Of a stretch of DNA of 64,000 nucleotides, positions 1 to 9,172 are shown piece after piece. The DNA lies in the NCBI RefSeq assembly GCF_000185725.2, contig NZ_KI391954.1, positions 372,001 to 436,000 of the forward strand, read 5' to 3'. The stretch comes from Segniliparus rugosus ATCC BAA-974. GTDB lineage: Bacteria > Actinomycetota > Actinomycetes > Mycobacteriales > Mycobacteriaceae. How positions within the stretch are numbered: position 1 is the stretch's first letter; every line of letters starts with the position of its first letter. The notes beneath the pieces were generated by a model that worked only from the letters and a program-made list of their open reading frames with translations, was not told where the DNA came from and did no database searches. The position numbers and the translations under genes are program-made.

Positions 1-1
1 G

Positions 2-820
2 CTTTCCACGCGTGTGATCGACCTGATCATGCCGATCGGCAAGGGGCAGCGCGCGCTCATCGTGTCGCCGCCCAAAGCGGGTAAGACCACGATCCTGCAG
101 GACATCGCCAACGCGATCACCCAGAACAACCCGGAGTGCTACCTCATGGTGGTGCTCGTGGACGAGCGTCCGGAAGAAGTCACCGACATGCAGCGTTCGG
201 TGCGCGGCGAGGTCATCGCCTCGACCTTCGACCGCCCGCCCGCCGACCACACGATGGTCGCCGAGCTCGCCATCGAGCGGGCCAAACGCCTCGTGGAGCT
301 CGGCAGGGACGTCGTGGTCCTGCTTGACTCGATCACCCGCCTCGGCCGCGCGTACAACAACGCCTCCCCGGCCTCGGGCCGCATCCTCTCCGGCGGCGTG
401 GACGCGACCGCGCTCTATCCGCCGAAACGATTCCTCGGGGCCGCCCGCAACATCGAGAACGGCGGGTCGCTCACGATCATCGCCACCGCGATGGTCGAGA
501 CCGGGTCGACCGGCGACACGGTCATCTTCGAGGAGTTCAAGGGCACCGGCAACGCCGAGCTCAAACTCGACCGGAAGGTCGCCGAGCGCCGTGTCTTCCC
601 CGCTGTGGACGTGCACCCCTCCGGCACGCGCAAAGACGAGCTGCTGCTCGGCTCCGACGAGTTCCAGGTCGTGCACAAGCTGCGCAGGCTCCTCTCGGGC
701 CTCGACACGCACCAGGCCATCGACTTGCTCATCTCGCAGCTGCGCAAGACCAAGTCCAACGTCGAGTTCCTTGTGCAGGTCTCGAAGACGGCTCCGGGGC
801 AATTGGACCAGGACAACTAG
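2..820 (+). CDS. rho: Transcription termination factor Rho, C-terminal part (5' end outside window)
   Basis: Hexameric RNA-dependent ATPase/helicase that releases transcripts at Rho-dependent terminators. The reading frame is already open at base 2, so the N-terminal RNA-binding part lies left of the window and 272 residues are visible. The P-loop (SPPKAGKTT) is coded near base 75, followed by the VDERPEEV motif, the LLDSITRL Walker B region and the Q/R-loop segments typical of Rho. It ends with TAG at 818-820. Placement just before rpmE and prfA matches the mycobacterial order. Identity is certain; only the left edge is artificial. Confidence 0.97.
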   Translation, partial: LSTRVIDLIMPIGKGQRALIVSPPKAGKTTILQDIANAITQNNPECYLMVVLVDERPEEVTDMQRSVRGEVIASTFDRPPADHTMVAELAIERAKRLVELGRDVVVLLDSITRLGRAYNNASPASGRILSGGVDATALYPPKRFLGAARNIENGGSLTIIATAMVETGSTGDTVIFEEFKGTGNAELKLDRKVAERRVFPAVDVHPSGTRKDELLLGSDEFQVVHKLRRLLSGLDTHQAIDLLISQLRKTKSNVEFLVQVSKTAPGQLDQDN

Positions 821-955
821 CCCGGCCGAGATCGGTGATTCGCTTTTCGGCGGACTCATATCTACACTGGAATACCGGCCGCGCTCTGCGCGTTACACAC
901 ACGACCTGATAAGCCGGCCCTGACCAAGACCAGGGCCACAACGATAGGCTGAACC

Positions 956-1168
956 ATGAAAGCTGGGATCCATCCCGACTACGTGCTGACGACCGTCACC
1001 TGCGGTTGCGGCAGCACCTTCCAGACCCGGAGCACCGAGACGAAAGGCGCGATCACGGTCGAAGTCTGCTCGGCGTGCCACCCGTTCTACACCGGCAAGC
1101 AGAAGATCCTCGACTCCGGCGGCCGCGTGGCCCGCTTCGAGGCTCGCTACGGCAAGCGGAAGAAGTAA
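956..1168 (+). CDS. rpmE: 50S ribosomal protein L31, zinc-binding (C+) form
   Basis: Small protein (70 aa) of the 50S subunit at the bridge to the 30S head. It has the four cysteines of the zinc-binding C+ paralogue (TCGCG near residues 16-18 and CSAC near residues 38-41) and the family signature HPFYTGKQ. This is the form normally used in zinc-replete cells; the zinc-free (C-) paralogue is not in this window. The 135-bp gap after rho leaves room for its own promoter, and a strong terminator follows directly, so it is probably expressed separately from prfA. Confidence 0.96.
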   Translation: MKAGIHPDYVLTTVTCGCGSTFQTRSTETKGAITVEVCSACHPFYTGKQKILDSGGRVARFEARYGKRKK

Positions 1169-1188
1169 GGATCAGCTGACGAGCGACG

Positions 1189-1229
1189 AGGTCGGCGCGC
1201 GCGTTGCGCGCGCCGACCTTTGCTTTTTG
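1189..1229 (+). terminator. Rho-independent terminator after rpmE
   Basis: A perfect 14-bp GC-rich stem (arms 1189-1202 and 1206-1219) with a 3-nt loop is followed by a T-rich run (TTGCTTTTT). It lies between the rpmE stop and the prfA start. Confidence 0.85.
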
Positions 1230-1239
1230 GCCTGTTGCT

Positions 1240-2304
1240 ATGACGAATTCATTAGACGAGCTCATCGCCGAATACGAGAGCCTGCAAGAGCGTTGGGCGG
1301 ACCCCTCGCTGCAGGAGGACGTCGCGGCGGCGAAGAAGGTCGGCAAACGAGTCGCGGAACTCGCGCCGATCTACGAGGCGCACGCGCAGCGGGAGGCCGC
1401 GCAAGCGGACCTCGCGGCCGCGCATGAGCTCGCGGAGCTCGACCCCGAGTTCGCGAAGGAAGAGGTCGAACGCCTCACCGGACGCATCTCGGAGCTCGAC
1501 GAGGAGTTGGACGAGCTGCTCGCGCCGCGCGATCCGCACGACGGGGAGGACGTGGTCCTCGAAGTGAAGGCCGGAGCGGGCGGCGAGGAGTCCGCCCTCT
1601 TCGCGGGCGACCTCATCCGCATGTACACCAAGTTCGCGGAGCGCCGCCGTTGGCGCGTCGAGGTGCTCAGCATCGCCGAATCCGACCTCGGCGGCGTCAA
1701 AGACGCGACGATCTCGATCAAACGCACCGGAGGAGACCAGTCGCCCGCGCAGGGAGTCTGGGCCTGGCTCAAGCACGAGGGCGGGGTGCACCGCGTGCAG
1801 CGCGTGCCCGCCACCGAGTCGCAGGGCCGCATCCACACCTCTGCGGCCGGAGTCCTCGCGTACCCGGAGCCGGAAGACGCGCCGGAAGTCGTCATCGACG
1901 AGTCCGAGCTGCGCATCGACGTGTACCGCTCCTCCGGCAAGGGCGGGCAGGGCGTGAACACAACGGACTCCGCCGTCCGCATCACCCACCTGCCCACCGG
2001 CCTGGTCGTGACGTGCCAGAACGAGCGCTCGCAGCTGCAGAACAAAGCGCGGGCGATGGTCGTGCTCGCGGCGCGGCTCGAACAGCTCCGCGAGGAGAAG
2101 GCCGCCGCCGACGCGGCTTCCGGCCGCAAAGAGCAGATTCGCACGGTGGACCGCTCCGAGCGGATCCGCACGTACAACTTCCCGGAGAACCGCATCGCCG
2201 ACCACCGGATCGGCTACAAGGCGAGCAATCTCGACATGGTGCTCGAAGGAGACTTAGAGCCGATGCTCTCCGAACTGCGCTTGAAGCTGAAGGCCAGCGA
2301 GTAG
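1240..2304 (+). CDS. prfA: Peptide chain release factor 1
   Basis: Class I release factor that reads UAA and UAG and triggers peptidyl-tRNA hydrolysis. The catalytic GGQ loop is visible ([15 protein letters not shown], about two thirds along), which is also the methylation target of PrmC encoded next. The frame opens at TTG 1204 inside the rpmE terminator stem, so I chose ATG 1240 (MTNSLDELI), which gives 354 aa, the usual length. No clear Shine-Dalgarno lies before it, so the transcript may be short-leadered or leaderless. The next gene starts 10 bp after the stop. Confidence 0.96.
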   Translation: MTNSLDELIAEYESLQERWADPSLQEDVAAAKKVGKRVAELAPIYEAHAQREAAQADLAAAHELAELDPEFAKEEVERLTGRISELDEELDELLAPRDPHDGEDVVLEVKAGAGGEESALFAGDLIRMYTKFAERRRWRVEVLSIAESDLGGVKDATISIKRTGGDQSPAQGVWAWLKHEGGVHRVQRVPATESQGRIHTSAAGVLAYPEPEDAPEVVIDESELRIDVYRSSGKGGQGVNTTDSAVRITHLPTGLVVTCQNERSQLQNKARAMVVLAARLEQLREEKAAADAASGRKEQIRTVDRSERIRTYNFPENRIADHRIGYKASNLDMVLEGDLEPMLSELRLKLKASE

Positions 2305-2314
2305 ACTGCCGTCC

Positions 2315-3208
2315 GTGACGAACTCGCCGCGAGCCCAGCTCCCCAGTCTTCGCGAGGAGCTCCGCGCTGCCGAACAAGCGCTTCGCGCGGCAGGCGTGCC
2401 GAGCCCGGAGCACGACGCCAGAGTGTTGGCCGCCCACGTGCTCGGCGTGAAACCCGGGTTCGTGTGGCAAGTCGACTCGCTGTCCGAAGAGCAGCGGGAA
2501 CAGTTCGATTGGCTGGTCGTCCAACGCTCCCGCCGCGTCCCGCTGCAGTATCTGCTCGGCAAAGTCTTCTTCGCCTCGGTCGAGGTGCTCGTCGGCCCCG
2601 GCGTGTTCATCCCGAGGCCGGAGACCGAGCAGCTGCACGTCTGGGCGCTCACCGCGCTGCGCGCCAGGCTCTGGGAGATCCCCGAGCCGGTGGTGTTCGA
2701 CTTGTGCTCGGGATCGGGCTCGCTCGGCCTCTCCATCGCGCACAGCGTGCCGGAGTCGGCGGTGACGCTCGTGGAGAACGACCCCAAAGCGCTGGTGTGG
2801 ACCCACAAGAACGTGCAAGCGGGCGCTTCCAGCGGCCGCGCCCCGGTGCGCGTGGTCGAGGGCGACGTCACCGACCAGGCGCTTTTGCCGGACGGAGCGG
2901 GGACGGTCGACCTGGTCGTCGCCAATCCGCCCTACGTCCCCTCGGGCACGCCGACTCCCCCAGAAGTCGCCGACTTCGATCCGCCGCAGGCCGTGTTCGC
3001 CGGACCGGACGGGCTCGACGTCATCGTCGGGTTGGTCGGCAATATCGCCAGATGGCTCAAGCCGGGCGGGGCGTTCGGGGTGGAGCACGACGAAGGACAC
3101 GCGGACCAGGTCCGCGCGCTCTTCGCCAAGGAGGAAAGATTCCGCGAGGTCAAGACCATGAGCGATCTCGCCGGTCGCCCGAGGTTCGTGACGGGGAGGC
3201 GCGCATGA
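2315..3208 (+). CDS. prmC: Release factor glutamine methyltransferase PrmC (HemK)
   Basis: SAM-dependent enzyme that methylates the glutamine of the GGQ motif of release factors RF1 and RF2. The 297-aa protein has an N-terminal helical substrate-binding part, a SAM-binding motif (FDLCSGSGSLGLSIA, near residue 130) and the catalytic NPPY motif (VVANPPYVPS, near residue 205). The start is GTG 2315. A TAGACT hexamer ends 7 nt before it and overlaps the prfA stop, so an internal leaderless promoter is possible in addition to readthrough from prfA. Confidence 0.94.
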   Translation: MTNSPRAQLPSLREELRAAEQALRAAGVPSPEHDARVLAAHVLGVKPGFVWQVDSLSEEQREQFDWLVVQRSRRVPLQYLLGKVFFASVEVLVGPGVFIPRPETEQLHVWALTALRARLWEIPEPVVFDLCSGSGSLGLSIAHSVPESAVTLVENDPKALVWTHKNVQAGASSGRAPVRVVEGDVTDQALLPDGAGTVDLVVANPPYVPSGTPTPPEVADFDPPQAVFAGPDGLDVIVGLVGNIARWLKPGGAFGVEHDEGHADQVRALFAKEERFREVKTMSDLAGRPRFVTGRRA

Positions 3209-3236
3209 GCAGAGATCGAGCGAGGAGCGCGGCCAG

Positions 3237-3878
3237 ATGAGCATTGTGTACGACTGCTCGACCGACCACGGCAGAGAAGCCGGGGTCGGCGCTGCGACAG
3301 CCGCCGCGCAGGGCGGGCATCTGGTGGTGATCCCGACCGACACGGTCTACGGCCTCGGCTGCGACGCCTTCGACCAGGCCGCGGTTGCCGCGCTCTTGTC
3401 CGCCAAAGGCCGGGGCAGGGACATGCCGACTCCGGTGCTCGTCGGCTCTTGGGCCACGGTGGAAGGCCTCACCGCCGCCGTCACCGACCAAGCCTGGCAG
3501 CTCATCCACGCGTTCTGGCCGGGCCCGCTCTCCTTGGTGCTGCCGGTCGCCCCGTCGCTCGCCTGGGATCTGGGGGAGACTCGAGGCACCGTCATGGTGC
3601 GCATGCCGCTGCACCCGGTGGCGTTGCAAGTGCTCGGCAAAGTCGGGCCGATGGCGGTGTCCAGCGCGAACCGCTCGGGGCAGCCGCCAGCGCGAACTGC
3701 GGCAGAGGCCAAAGAACAGCTCGGAGATTCGGTCGCCGTGTACCTCGAGTCCGGTTCCGCCCCGCTCGGCGAGCCCTCCACGATCCTCGACCTCTCGTCC
3801 GGCGCGCCGAAAGTGCTGCGCGAGGGGGCGCTGTCCGCAGAGCGGATCGCCGAAGTCCTTGGCGTCCCCGCGCTCTGA
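3237..3878 (+). CDS. L-threonylcarbamoyladenylate synthase (Sua5/YwlC/TsaC family)
   Basis: Makes threonylcarbamoyl-AMP from threonine, bicarbonate and ATP, the first step of t6A37 modification of ANN-decoding tRNAs. The 213-aa protein shows the YrdC-fold signatures: PTDTVYGLGCDAF near the N-terminus, KGRGRDMPTPVLV in the middle and SSANRSGQPP in the second half. It lacks the long C-terminal Sua5 domain, so it is the short TsaC-like form. It lies 28 bp after prmC in a probable operon with prfA-prmC, as in mycobacteria. Confidence 0.93.
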   Translation: MSIVYDCSTDHGREAGVGAATAAAQGGHLVVIPTDTVYGLGCDAFDQAAVAALLSAKGRGRDMPTPVLVGSWATVEGLTAAVTDQAWQLIHAFWPGPLSLVLPVAPSLAWDLGETRGTVMVRMPLHPVALQVLGKVGPMAVSSANRSGQPPARTAAEAKEQLGDSVAVYLESGSAPLGEPSTILDLSSGAPKVLREGALSAERIAEVLGVPAL

Positions 3879-3995
3879 GGCGTTATGCCGCGCCTTGTGT
3901 TCGGCGGTCGGCCAGCTCTCTTCGAGCCCCCGCGAACACCGACTGGTTGACCGGGCTTGCGGCGTGATGAGCCCGGCGCTCAGGCGCACCGGGTA

Positions 3996-5141
3996 ATGTC
4001 GCTGAGCATGTATCTCCTCGGCGTGCCATATCGCGAGCTCGCCTTGGTCTTCCTCACCGCCGCCGTTGTGACGTATTTCTTGACCGGCGCGGTCGGAGCC
4101 GCGGCGGTCCGGGCCGGGGCGGTGCACGTGCCGAGGGAGCGGGACATGCACCATATCCCGACGCCGAGGATGGGCGGAGTGGCCATGTACACTGCGGTGG
4201 TGGCGGCGCTGCTCCTCGCGTCCCAGCTCCCCGCGCTCAAGCGTGGTTTCTCGTATTCGACGGATATGGCCGCTGTGATGGTCGCGGGGGGCATCATCGT
4301 GCTGGTCGGGGCGATCGACGACCAATTCGAGCTGGACTGGGCGACCAAGCTGGTCGGCCAGCTGACTTCGGCGGCGGTGCTCGTGCTCCTCGGGCTTTCT
4401 TGGGAGTATCTCTACGTGCCGTTCAGCGATGTCGGGGTCGTGGTGCTCGACCGGCTCCAAGGCGGGCTCATCACCTGCTGCGTCACCGTGCTCGCGATCA
4501 ACGCGATGAACTTCATCGACGGTCTCGACGGGCTCGCGGCAGGATTGGGGTTCATCGTCAGCGCGGGCATCTGTTTGTTCTCCATCGGCCTGCTGCAAAA
4601 GCAGGGCGGGGACGTGGGCAGTTATCCGCCCGCGCTCATCTCGGCGGCCCTCGCCGGGACGTGCCTGGGGTTCTTGCCGCACAACTTCCACCCGGCGAAG
4701 ATCTTCATGGGGGATTCGGGGGCGATGCTCATCGGCCTGATGCTCGCGGCAGGGGCCACGTCCGCCTCGGGGCGGATCACGCAAGCCGCGTTCGGGGCAA
4801 CCGACGGCTACGCGTTGCTCGCGCCGCTGCTGCTCGTCGTCGCGACGCTGTTCGTGCCATTCCTCGACGTGCTGCTGGCGGTGGTCCGGCGGGTGCGGGC
4901 GGGGCAGAGCCCGTTCGGCACGACGGACAAACTGCACTTGCACCACCGGATGATCGCGCTGGGGCACAGTCATCCCCGCGCGGTGCTGGTCTTCTACTTA
5001 TGGGTCTGGGTGCTGACCTTCGGGGTGGTGGCGAGCACGCGTTATCCGAGGCTTGCGGTGCTCGCGTTGACGGTGGCGGGCCTGCTGACCGCAGGATTGG
5101 TCACGGTGTGGCCGAAGCTCAAGCATCCGAAGCGTTCGTGA
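3996..5141 (+). CDS. wecA: Undecaprenyl/decaprenyl-phosphate GlcNAc-1-phosphate transferase WecA (Rfe)
   Basis: Polytopic membrane enzyme that transfers GlcNAc-1-phosphate to the polyprenyl phosphate carrier. In Mycobacteriales this starts the linker unit joining arabinogalactan to peptidoglycan. About 11 hydrophobic segments are visible, with the conserved AIDDQFELDW and FIDGLDGLAAG aspartate motifs, an NFHPAKIFMGDSG motif and a cytoplasmic HLHHR loop. The frame opens at TTG 3957, but ATG 3996 (381 aa) or ATG 4008 are more likely starts. It precedes the ATP synthase operon, as in Mycobacterium. Confidence 0.92.
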   Translation: MSLSMYLLGVPYRELALVFLTAAVVTYFLTGAVGAAAVRAGAVHVPRERDMHHIPTPRMGGVAMYTAVVAALLLASQLPALKRGFSYSTDMAAVMVAGGIIVLVGAIDDQFELDWATKLVGQLTSAAVLVLLGLSWEYLYVPFSDVGVVVLDRLQGGLITCCVTVLAINAMNFIDGLDGLAAGLGFIVSAGICLFSIGLLQKQGGDVGSYPPALISAALAGTCLGFLPHNFHPAKIFMGDSGAMLIGLMLAAGATSASGRITQAAFGATDGYALLAPLLLVVATLFVPFLDVLLAVVRRVRAGQSPFGTTDKLHLHHRMIALGHSHPRAVLVFYLWVWVLTFGVVASTRYPRLAVLALTVAGLLTAGLVTVWPKLKHPKRS

Positions 5142-5165
5142 CGCTTGGGCTACTACCATTCGTAG

Positions 5166-5195
5166 TGGACAGCGGCGTTTTGGCTGTGGTACGCT
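5166..5195 (+). promoter_or_regulatory. Candidate promoter of the ATP synthase operon
   Basis: A -35-like TGGACA (5166-5171) and a -10-like TACGCT (5190-5195) are separated by 18 bp in the 196-bp gap before the first atp-operon gene. The -35 matches consensus well; the -10 keeps T, A and final T. Sequence match only. Confidence 0.4.
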
Positions 5196-5337
5196 GCACA
5201 GCGACGAGGTTATAGCAGTTCAACCGGTATCGGAGCCCGATGTCGGCTGAAAGCGCGGAGGGGGCCGAGTCAAACTTGGCGGCCAGCCCTGCCGTCGCCC
5301 CACAGACTGCTGAACCGGAAGGAGCGAGAGCACAGAG

Positions 5338-5601
5338 ATGGCCGCTTCAGGCCCGAGCTCACGGGAGTTGATCGGTCTTGGCGCTTCTGTCGCCGGGGCG
5401 GTGATCCTGGGCTTGGTGCTCGGATACGCCCTCGACGCGCTCTGCGGCACTTCTCCAGCGCTTCTGTTCGCCGGTCTCGCGATCGGCGTGGTTGCCGCTG
5501 CGGCAGTGATCGCGCTCCAAGTCCGCCGATTCGCCTCAGCGGATCCCTCGGCCGAGGAGCAAAGCAAGGAGACATCGTGTTCCAAGGAGGCACTGGATTG
5601 A
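5338..5601 (+). CDS. Small AtpZ/AtpI-type membrane protein
   Basis: An 87-aa protein with two predicted membrane helices (about residues 10-32 and 40-62). The segment LGLVLGYALDALCGTSPA matches the glycine/aspartate pattern of AtpZ-type proteins, which accompany F1Fo operons and are linked to c-ring assembly or Mg2+ handling. It is the first gene of the atp operon. Its TGA stop overlaps the TTG start of the next gene, so the two are translationally coupled. Family assignment is by motif and context only. Confidence 0.7.
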   Translation: MAASGPSSRELIGLGASVAGAVILGLVLGYALDALCGTSPALLFAGLAIGVVAAAAVIALQVRRFASADPSAEEQSKETSCSKEALD

Positions 5602-6059
5602 GCGAAGAGACTTCCGCTCAGCCGACCTCGGCCGAGGCCGCCTCGGAGGGGACCGCCCCGGACCATGACGGGTTCGTCATGCCCGCCGCGTCCCTGAGCC
5701 TGCAATGGCCGATCATCGTCTCGGTCGTGTTCGGGATGATTTTCGTCGCGGTCGCCAGCGCGTTGCGCCACCCGTACATGGGCGCGTTCGCCTGTTTCGG
5801 CCTTGTCCTCGGCCTCGTCAACCTTTGGCTGGTGCAACGCGCGGTCGCGAGGGTGACCGCGGAAAACAACCCGAGCAAGCAGCTCATGGCGCTTTCCTCC
5901 TTTAAGCGACTGGGCGTCATCACGCTCTTTGCGCTTGTGGTAGGGTTCCTCGACCGGCCAGATGGCCTAGGGGTTTTCCTCGGCCTGGCGGTCTTCCAGG
6001 TCGTATTTTTGGTCAACACTTCCGTGCCCGTTCTGAAAGGACTTCGCCAGCAGTCATGA
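5598..6059 (+). CDS. atpI: ATP synthase protein I (AtpI-like)
   Basis: A 153-aa membrane protein with four predicted helices, in the position of AtpI upstream of atpB in mycobacteria; AtpI helps assemble the c-ring. The frame opens at GTG 5577, but the better start is TTG 5598: a full Shine-Dalgarno AAGGAGG (5584-5590) lies 7 bp before it and the TTG overlaps the previous stop as TTGA. The N-terminal 30 residues are acidic and polar, before the first helix. Its stop overlaps the atpB start as ATGA. Confidence 0.8.
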   Translation: MSEETSAQPTSAEAASEGTAPDHDGFVMPAASLSLQWPIIVSVVFGMIFVAVASALRHPYMGAFACFGLVLGLVNLWLVQRAVARVTAENNPSKQLMALSSFKRLGVITLFALVVGFLDRPDGLGVFLGLAVFQVVFLVNTSVPVLKGLRQQS

Positions 6060-6817
6060 CTGACCAGGTTCTTCTCGCCCAGTCGCGTGTTCTCGCCGAA
6101 TCCTCCATCAAGGTCGGCGAGCACTGGAAGGCCGAATTGTTCGGCCTTTCGTTCAACCTCGACACCATTATCGCCACTGTCGTCGCGGCGGCCATCGTGC
6201 TCGGCCTCGCGTTCTACTTGCGCGCGAAGGTCACTTCCGGGGTGCCGGGCGGCGTGCAGCTGTTCTTCGAAGCGGTCACGGTGCAGATGCGCGGGCAGAT
6301 CGAAAGCGCCATCGGCTTGAAAGTGGCGCCTTTCGTGCTGCCGCTCGCGGTGACGATCTTCGTCTTCATCCTGATCTCCAACTGGCTCTCCGTGCTGCCG
6401 GTGCAGATCGGCGACGAGGAGCTGCTCAAGCCGCCCGCCTCCGACATCAACTACACGTTGGCTTTGGCGGTGTTCGTGTTCCTCTTCTACCACGTCGCGG
6501 GCATCCGCCGCCGAGGCGGTGTCGGCCAGCACCTCAAGCAGGTCGTTAAGGGGCACTCGCCGATCCTCTTCATCATCAACATCATCGAAGAGCTCGCCAA
6601 GCCCGTCTCGCTCTCCCTCCGTCTTTTCGGCAACATGTTCGCCGGCGGCATCATGGTGGCGCTGATCGCGATGTTCCCCTGGTACATCCAGTGGGGCCCG
6701 AACGCGGTCTGGAAGCTCTTCGACCTCTTCGTCGGATTGATCCAGGCGTTCATCTTCGCCTTGCTCACGGTCTTGTACTTCAGCCAATCCATGGAGCTGG
6801 AGGACGAGCACCACTGA
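6056..6817 (+). CDS. atpB: ATP synthase subunit a
   Basis: Membrane subunit a of Fo, which forms the two proton half-channels against the c-ring. The 253-aa protein has five to six hydrophobic segments. The essential arginine lies in the conserved helix [21 protein letters not shown] (the R of SLRLFGN), and the C-terminal helix ends in [14 protein letters not shown] 6056 overlaps the previous stop. A 103-bp gap follows before atpE. Confidence 0.96.
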   Translation: MTDQVLLAQSRVLAESSIKVGEHWKAELFGLSFNLDTIIATVVAAAIVLGLAFYLRAKVTSGVPGGVQLFFEAVTVQMRGQIESAIGLKVAPFVLPLAVTIFVFILISNWLSVLPVQIGDEELLKPPASDINYTLALAVFVFLFYHVAGIRRRGGVGQHLKQVVKGHSPILFIINIIEELAKPVSLSLRLFGNMFAGGIMVALIAMFPWYIQWGPNAVWKLFDLFVGLIQAFIFALLTVLYFSQSMELEDEHH

Positions 6818-6920
6818 CCACCGGCGGCGGGCGACTCCGCCGTCTTGACACGGCTTAGCTGACAAAAAAGAAAAACCACCCGCGCAGCGCGCGCGGAGAA
6901 CAGAAGGAAAAGGAACACTC

Positions 6921-7196
6921 ATGGCTGATGTGGCAAGCGCGAACGCGACGATCACTGCTGGCGCTTTGATCGGTGGCGGCCTCATGCTCGGCGGCGGCGC
7001 GATGGGCGCTGCGATCGGTGACGGCCTGGCCGGTGGCCAGCTGATCGCCGGCGTCGCTCGGCAGCCGGAGGCGCAGGGCCGTCTCTTCACCCCGTTCTTC
7101 ATCACGGTCGGCCTCTGTGAGGCCATGTACTTCATCAACCTCGCGTTCATGGCGTTCTTCGCCTTCGCGACCCCGGGCCTGCTCCCGACTGAGTAA
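6921..7196 (+). CDS. atpE: ATP synthase subunit c, with Met at the bedaquiline-contact position
   Basis: Two-helix hairpin (91 aa) that forms the proton-driven rotor ring. The proton-carrying glutamate sits in [13 protein letters not shown], equivalent to Glu61 of M. tuberculosis. Aligning the conserved [19 protein letters not shown] block puts methionine (codon 69, ATG 7125-7127) where M. tuberculosis has Ala63. That same Ala-to-Met change is known from naturally bedaquiline-resistant mycobacteria such as M. xenopi. The N-terminus is about six residues longer than in M. tuberculosis. A Shine-Dalgarno-like AAGGA precedes the ATG. Confidence 0.97.
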   Translation: MADVASANATITAGALIGGGLMLGGGAMGAAIGDGLAGGQLIAGVARQPEAQGRLFTPFFITVGLCEAMYFINLAFMAFFAFATPGLLPTE

Positions 7197-7221
7197 GTAG
7201 CGAAATAGGACGCCGAAACCC

Positions 7222-7746
7222 ATGACTCAGATGACCGCCTCCGTGCTCGCCGAAGGGGAGAAGAAGAGCAACTTCCTCATCCCCGACGGCACCTTCCTTG
7301 TGGAGCTCGTCATCTTCCTGATCGTGCTCGCGATCATCTGGAAGTTCGTCGTTCCGCCGATTCAATCGGTGCTTCAGGACCGCGAGGCGCGTGTCGCGAA
7401 GACGAACGAGGACAACCAGAAGGCGGCGCAAGCCCTTCAGAACGCCGAACGGAAATACTCCGAGGAGCTGGCTGGAGCGCGGACCGAGGCGACCGCGATC
7501 AGGGAGCAGGCGCGCGCCGAAGGGCAGAAGGTGCTCGCCGCCGCCCGTGCCGAGGCGCAAGCCGAAGCCGACCAGGCGCAGGCGCAAGCCGAAGGCGAGC
7601 TTCGCGCGCAAGCCGATCGCATCGGCTCGGAACTGAAGAGTTCGGTCGGGCCGCTGTCCGAAGAGCTCGCGGGCAAGGTGCTGTCCGCTGGCGCGGGCCA
7701 GGCGCGCGCCGACGGGTTGGCGCACGATTTCGCGGGACGGAGCTGA
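7222..7746 (+). CDS. atpF: ATP synthase subunit b
   Basis: Peripheral stalk subunit b (174 aa). One N-terminal membrane helix (LVELVIFLIVLAIIWKFVV, about residues 27-45) is followed by a long, highly charged, alanine-rich coiled coil rich in Glu, Arg and Gln. It is followed 3 bp later by a second b-type gene, so the stalk is probably a b/b' heterodimer, as in mycobacteria where one b is fused to delta. Confidence 0.94.
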   Translation: MTQMTASVLAEGEKKSNFLIPDGTFLVELVIFLIVLAIIWKFVVPPIQSVLQDREARVAKTNEDNQKAAQALQNAERKYSEELAGARTEATAIREQARAEGQKVLAAARAEAQAEADQAQAQAEGELRAQADRIGSELKSSVGPLSEELAGKVLSAGAGQARADGLAHDFAGRS

Positions 7747-7749
7747 GCA

Positions 7750-8286
7750 ATGGGATTGCACGTCGATAAATTCGAGTTCAACTTCGACCTTGGCGTTTTC
7801 ATCGGCCAGCTGATCGGCTTCGCGGTGATCGTCTTCGTCATCGTCAAGTACGTGGCTCCGCCGATCAAGGCGGTCATGGCGAAGCAGCAGGACCAGGTGC
7901 GCCACCAGATCGCGGAGAGCGAGCACGCCGCTGCCGCCCGCAAGAAGGCCGAGCAGGAATACGCCGACGCGGTTGCCAAGGCTCGGGCCGAGGGCGAGCA
8001 GCTGCGGGCGGAGGCGAAAGAGGACTCGGCGAAGATCCTCGCCGCGCTGCGCGAGCAGACCGGGGCCGAGGTCGCCAGGGTCAAGCAGCACGGGCAGGAG
8101 CAGGCCCTGTTGCACCGGCAGCAGCTCACCCGCGAGCTGCGCGCGGAACTGGGCAAGGCGGTCCACGGCGGCGCGAGCGTCATCGTGCAGGAGCGCCTGG
8201 GGACCGACGCGGCTCGTTCCGCGAGCATTGACAGCTTCATCGACGAGCTCGAAGCGCTCGCGAACCGTCAAGGAGGCGCGGCATGA
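7750..8286 (+). CDS. ATP synthase second b-type (b') subunit, not fused to delta
   Basis: A 178-aa protein with an N-terminal membrane helix (VFIGQLIGFAVIVFVIVKYV, about residues 17-36) and a charged coiled coil. It corresponds to the N-terminal b' half of the mycobacterial AtpFH fusion protein. Here it stops at TGA 8284-8286, overlapping the delta start, so the two halves are separate proteins. The junction carries a strong Shine-Dalgarno for delta, which argues that the split is natural rather than a frameshift. Confidence 0.9.
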   Translation: MGLHVDKFEFNFDLGVFIGQLIGFAVIVFVIVKYVAPPIKAVMAKQQDQVRHQIAESEHAAAARKKAEQEYADAVAKARAEGEQLRAEAKEDSAKILAALREQTGAEVARVKQHGQEQALLHRQQLTRELRAELGKAVHGGASVIVQERLGTDAARSASIDSFIDELEALANRQGGAA

Positions 8287-9110
8287 TCCGTTCGACGAGC
8301 CGGAACGCGTACCAGTCGGTCAAGCAGCAGTTCGACGCGAAAGCGGCGGGCTTGAGTTCCGCGGAGCTCTCCGGGCTGTTCGAGGACCTCTCGCAGACCG
8401 CGCGTTTCTTCAAAGAGACCCACGCGCTTCGGCAGATCTTCGCCAGCTCAAGCGAGAGCGCCGACTCGAAGGTCCGACTCGCCGACGCGCTCTTCACCGG
8501 AAAAATCGGCCCCGCCGCGCTGGATGTGGTCCGCGCGCTTGCCAAAGAGGAATGGTCCACCGGATCGGACATCGTGCTCGCGCTGGTCCAGCTCGGCAAC
8601 CTGAGCCTGCTCATCGACGCGGAACGGGTCGGCCAGCTGGAAGAGGTCGAGGACGAGCTGTTCCGCTTCAGCCGAGTGCTGGAGGCGAACGCCGACCTCA
8701 ACGGCCATCTGAGCGAGAAGATCACGCCGATCGAGGGCCGGATCCGGCTCTTGGACCAGGTTCTCGGCGGGAAGACCACTTCCGCCACCGCGAAGCTCTT
8801 GCGCCGCGCGGTTGTCTTCCACACCTTCGACAACCACAGCTTGGACCGGACGGTCGCCTGGCTGGCCGAGCTGGCCGCTGGCAGGCGCGGCGAGTCCGTC
8901 GCGCACGTCGTGGCTGCGACCGCCCTCACCGACCAGCAGGTCGCCCGCCTCCAGGCGGTGCTGGCCAAAATCTACGGACGGCCCATCTCGGTGCAGACCG
9001 ACGTCGACCCCGACGTCCTCGGAGGCCTGAGGATCACCGTGGCGGACGAGGTCATCGACGGCACCATCGCCGCGAAGCTCGCAGCCGCCTCGAGCGGGTT
9101 GCCGAACTAG
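8283..9110 (+). CDS. atpH: ATP synthase subunit delta
   Basis: Connects the peripheral stalk to the top of F1. At 275 aa it is longer than the roughly 180-aa delta of most bacteria, fitting the actinobacterial form with an insertion. The C-terminal part (ITVADEVIDGTIAAKLA) is the usual delta ending. ATG 8283 overlaps the b' stop as ATGA, with AAGGAGG (8269-8275) 7 bp upstream. Its first residues (MIRSTSRNAY) align with the internal joint of the mycobacterial b'-delta fusion. Confidence 0.93.
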   Translation: MIRSTSRNAYQSVKQQFDAKAAGLSSAELSGLFEDLSQTARFFKETHALRQIFASSSESADSKVRLADALFTGKIGPAALDVVRALAKEEWSTGSDIVLALVQLGNLSLLIDAERVGQLEEVEDELFRFSRVLEANADLNGHLSEKITPIEGRIRLLDQVLGGKTTSATAKLLRRAVVFHTFDNHSLDRTVAWLAELAAGRRGESVAHVVAATALTDQQVARLQAVLAKIYGRPISVQTDVDPDVLGGLRITVADEVIDGTIAAKLAAASSGLPN

Positions 9111-9172
9111 GCGAACAACCAAGACGCGAACGAACGTAACACCACATACGGAATGAAGGAACGAGAAGAGAC

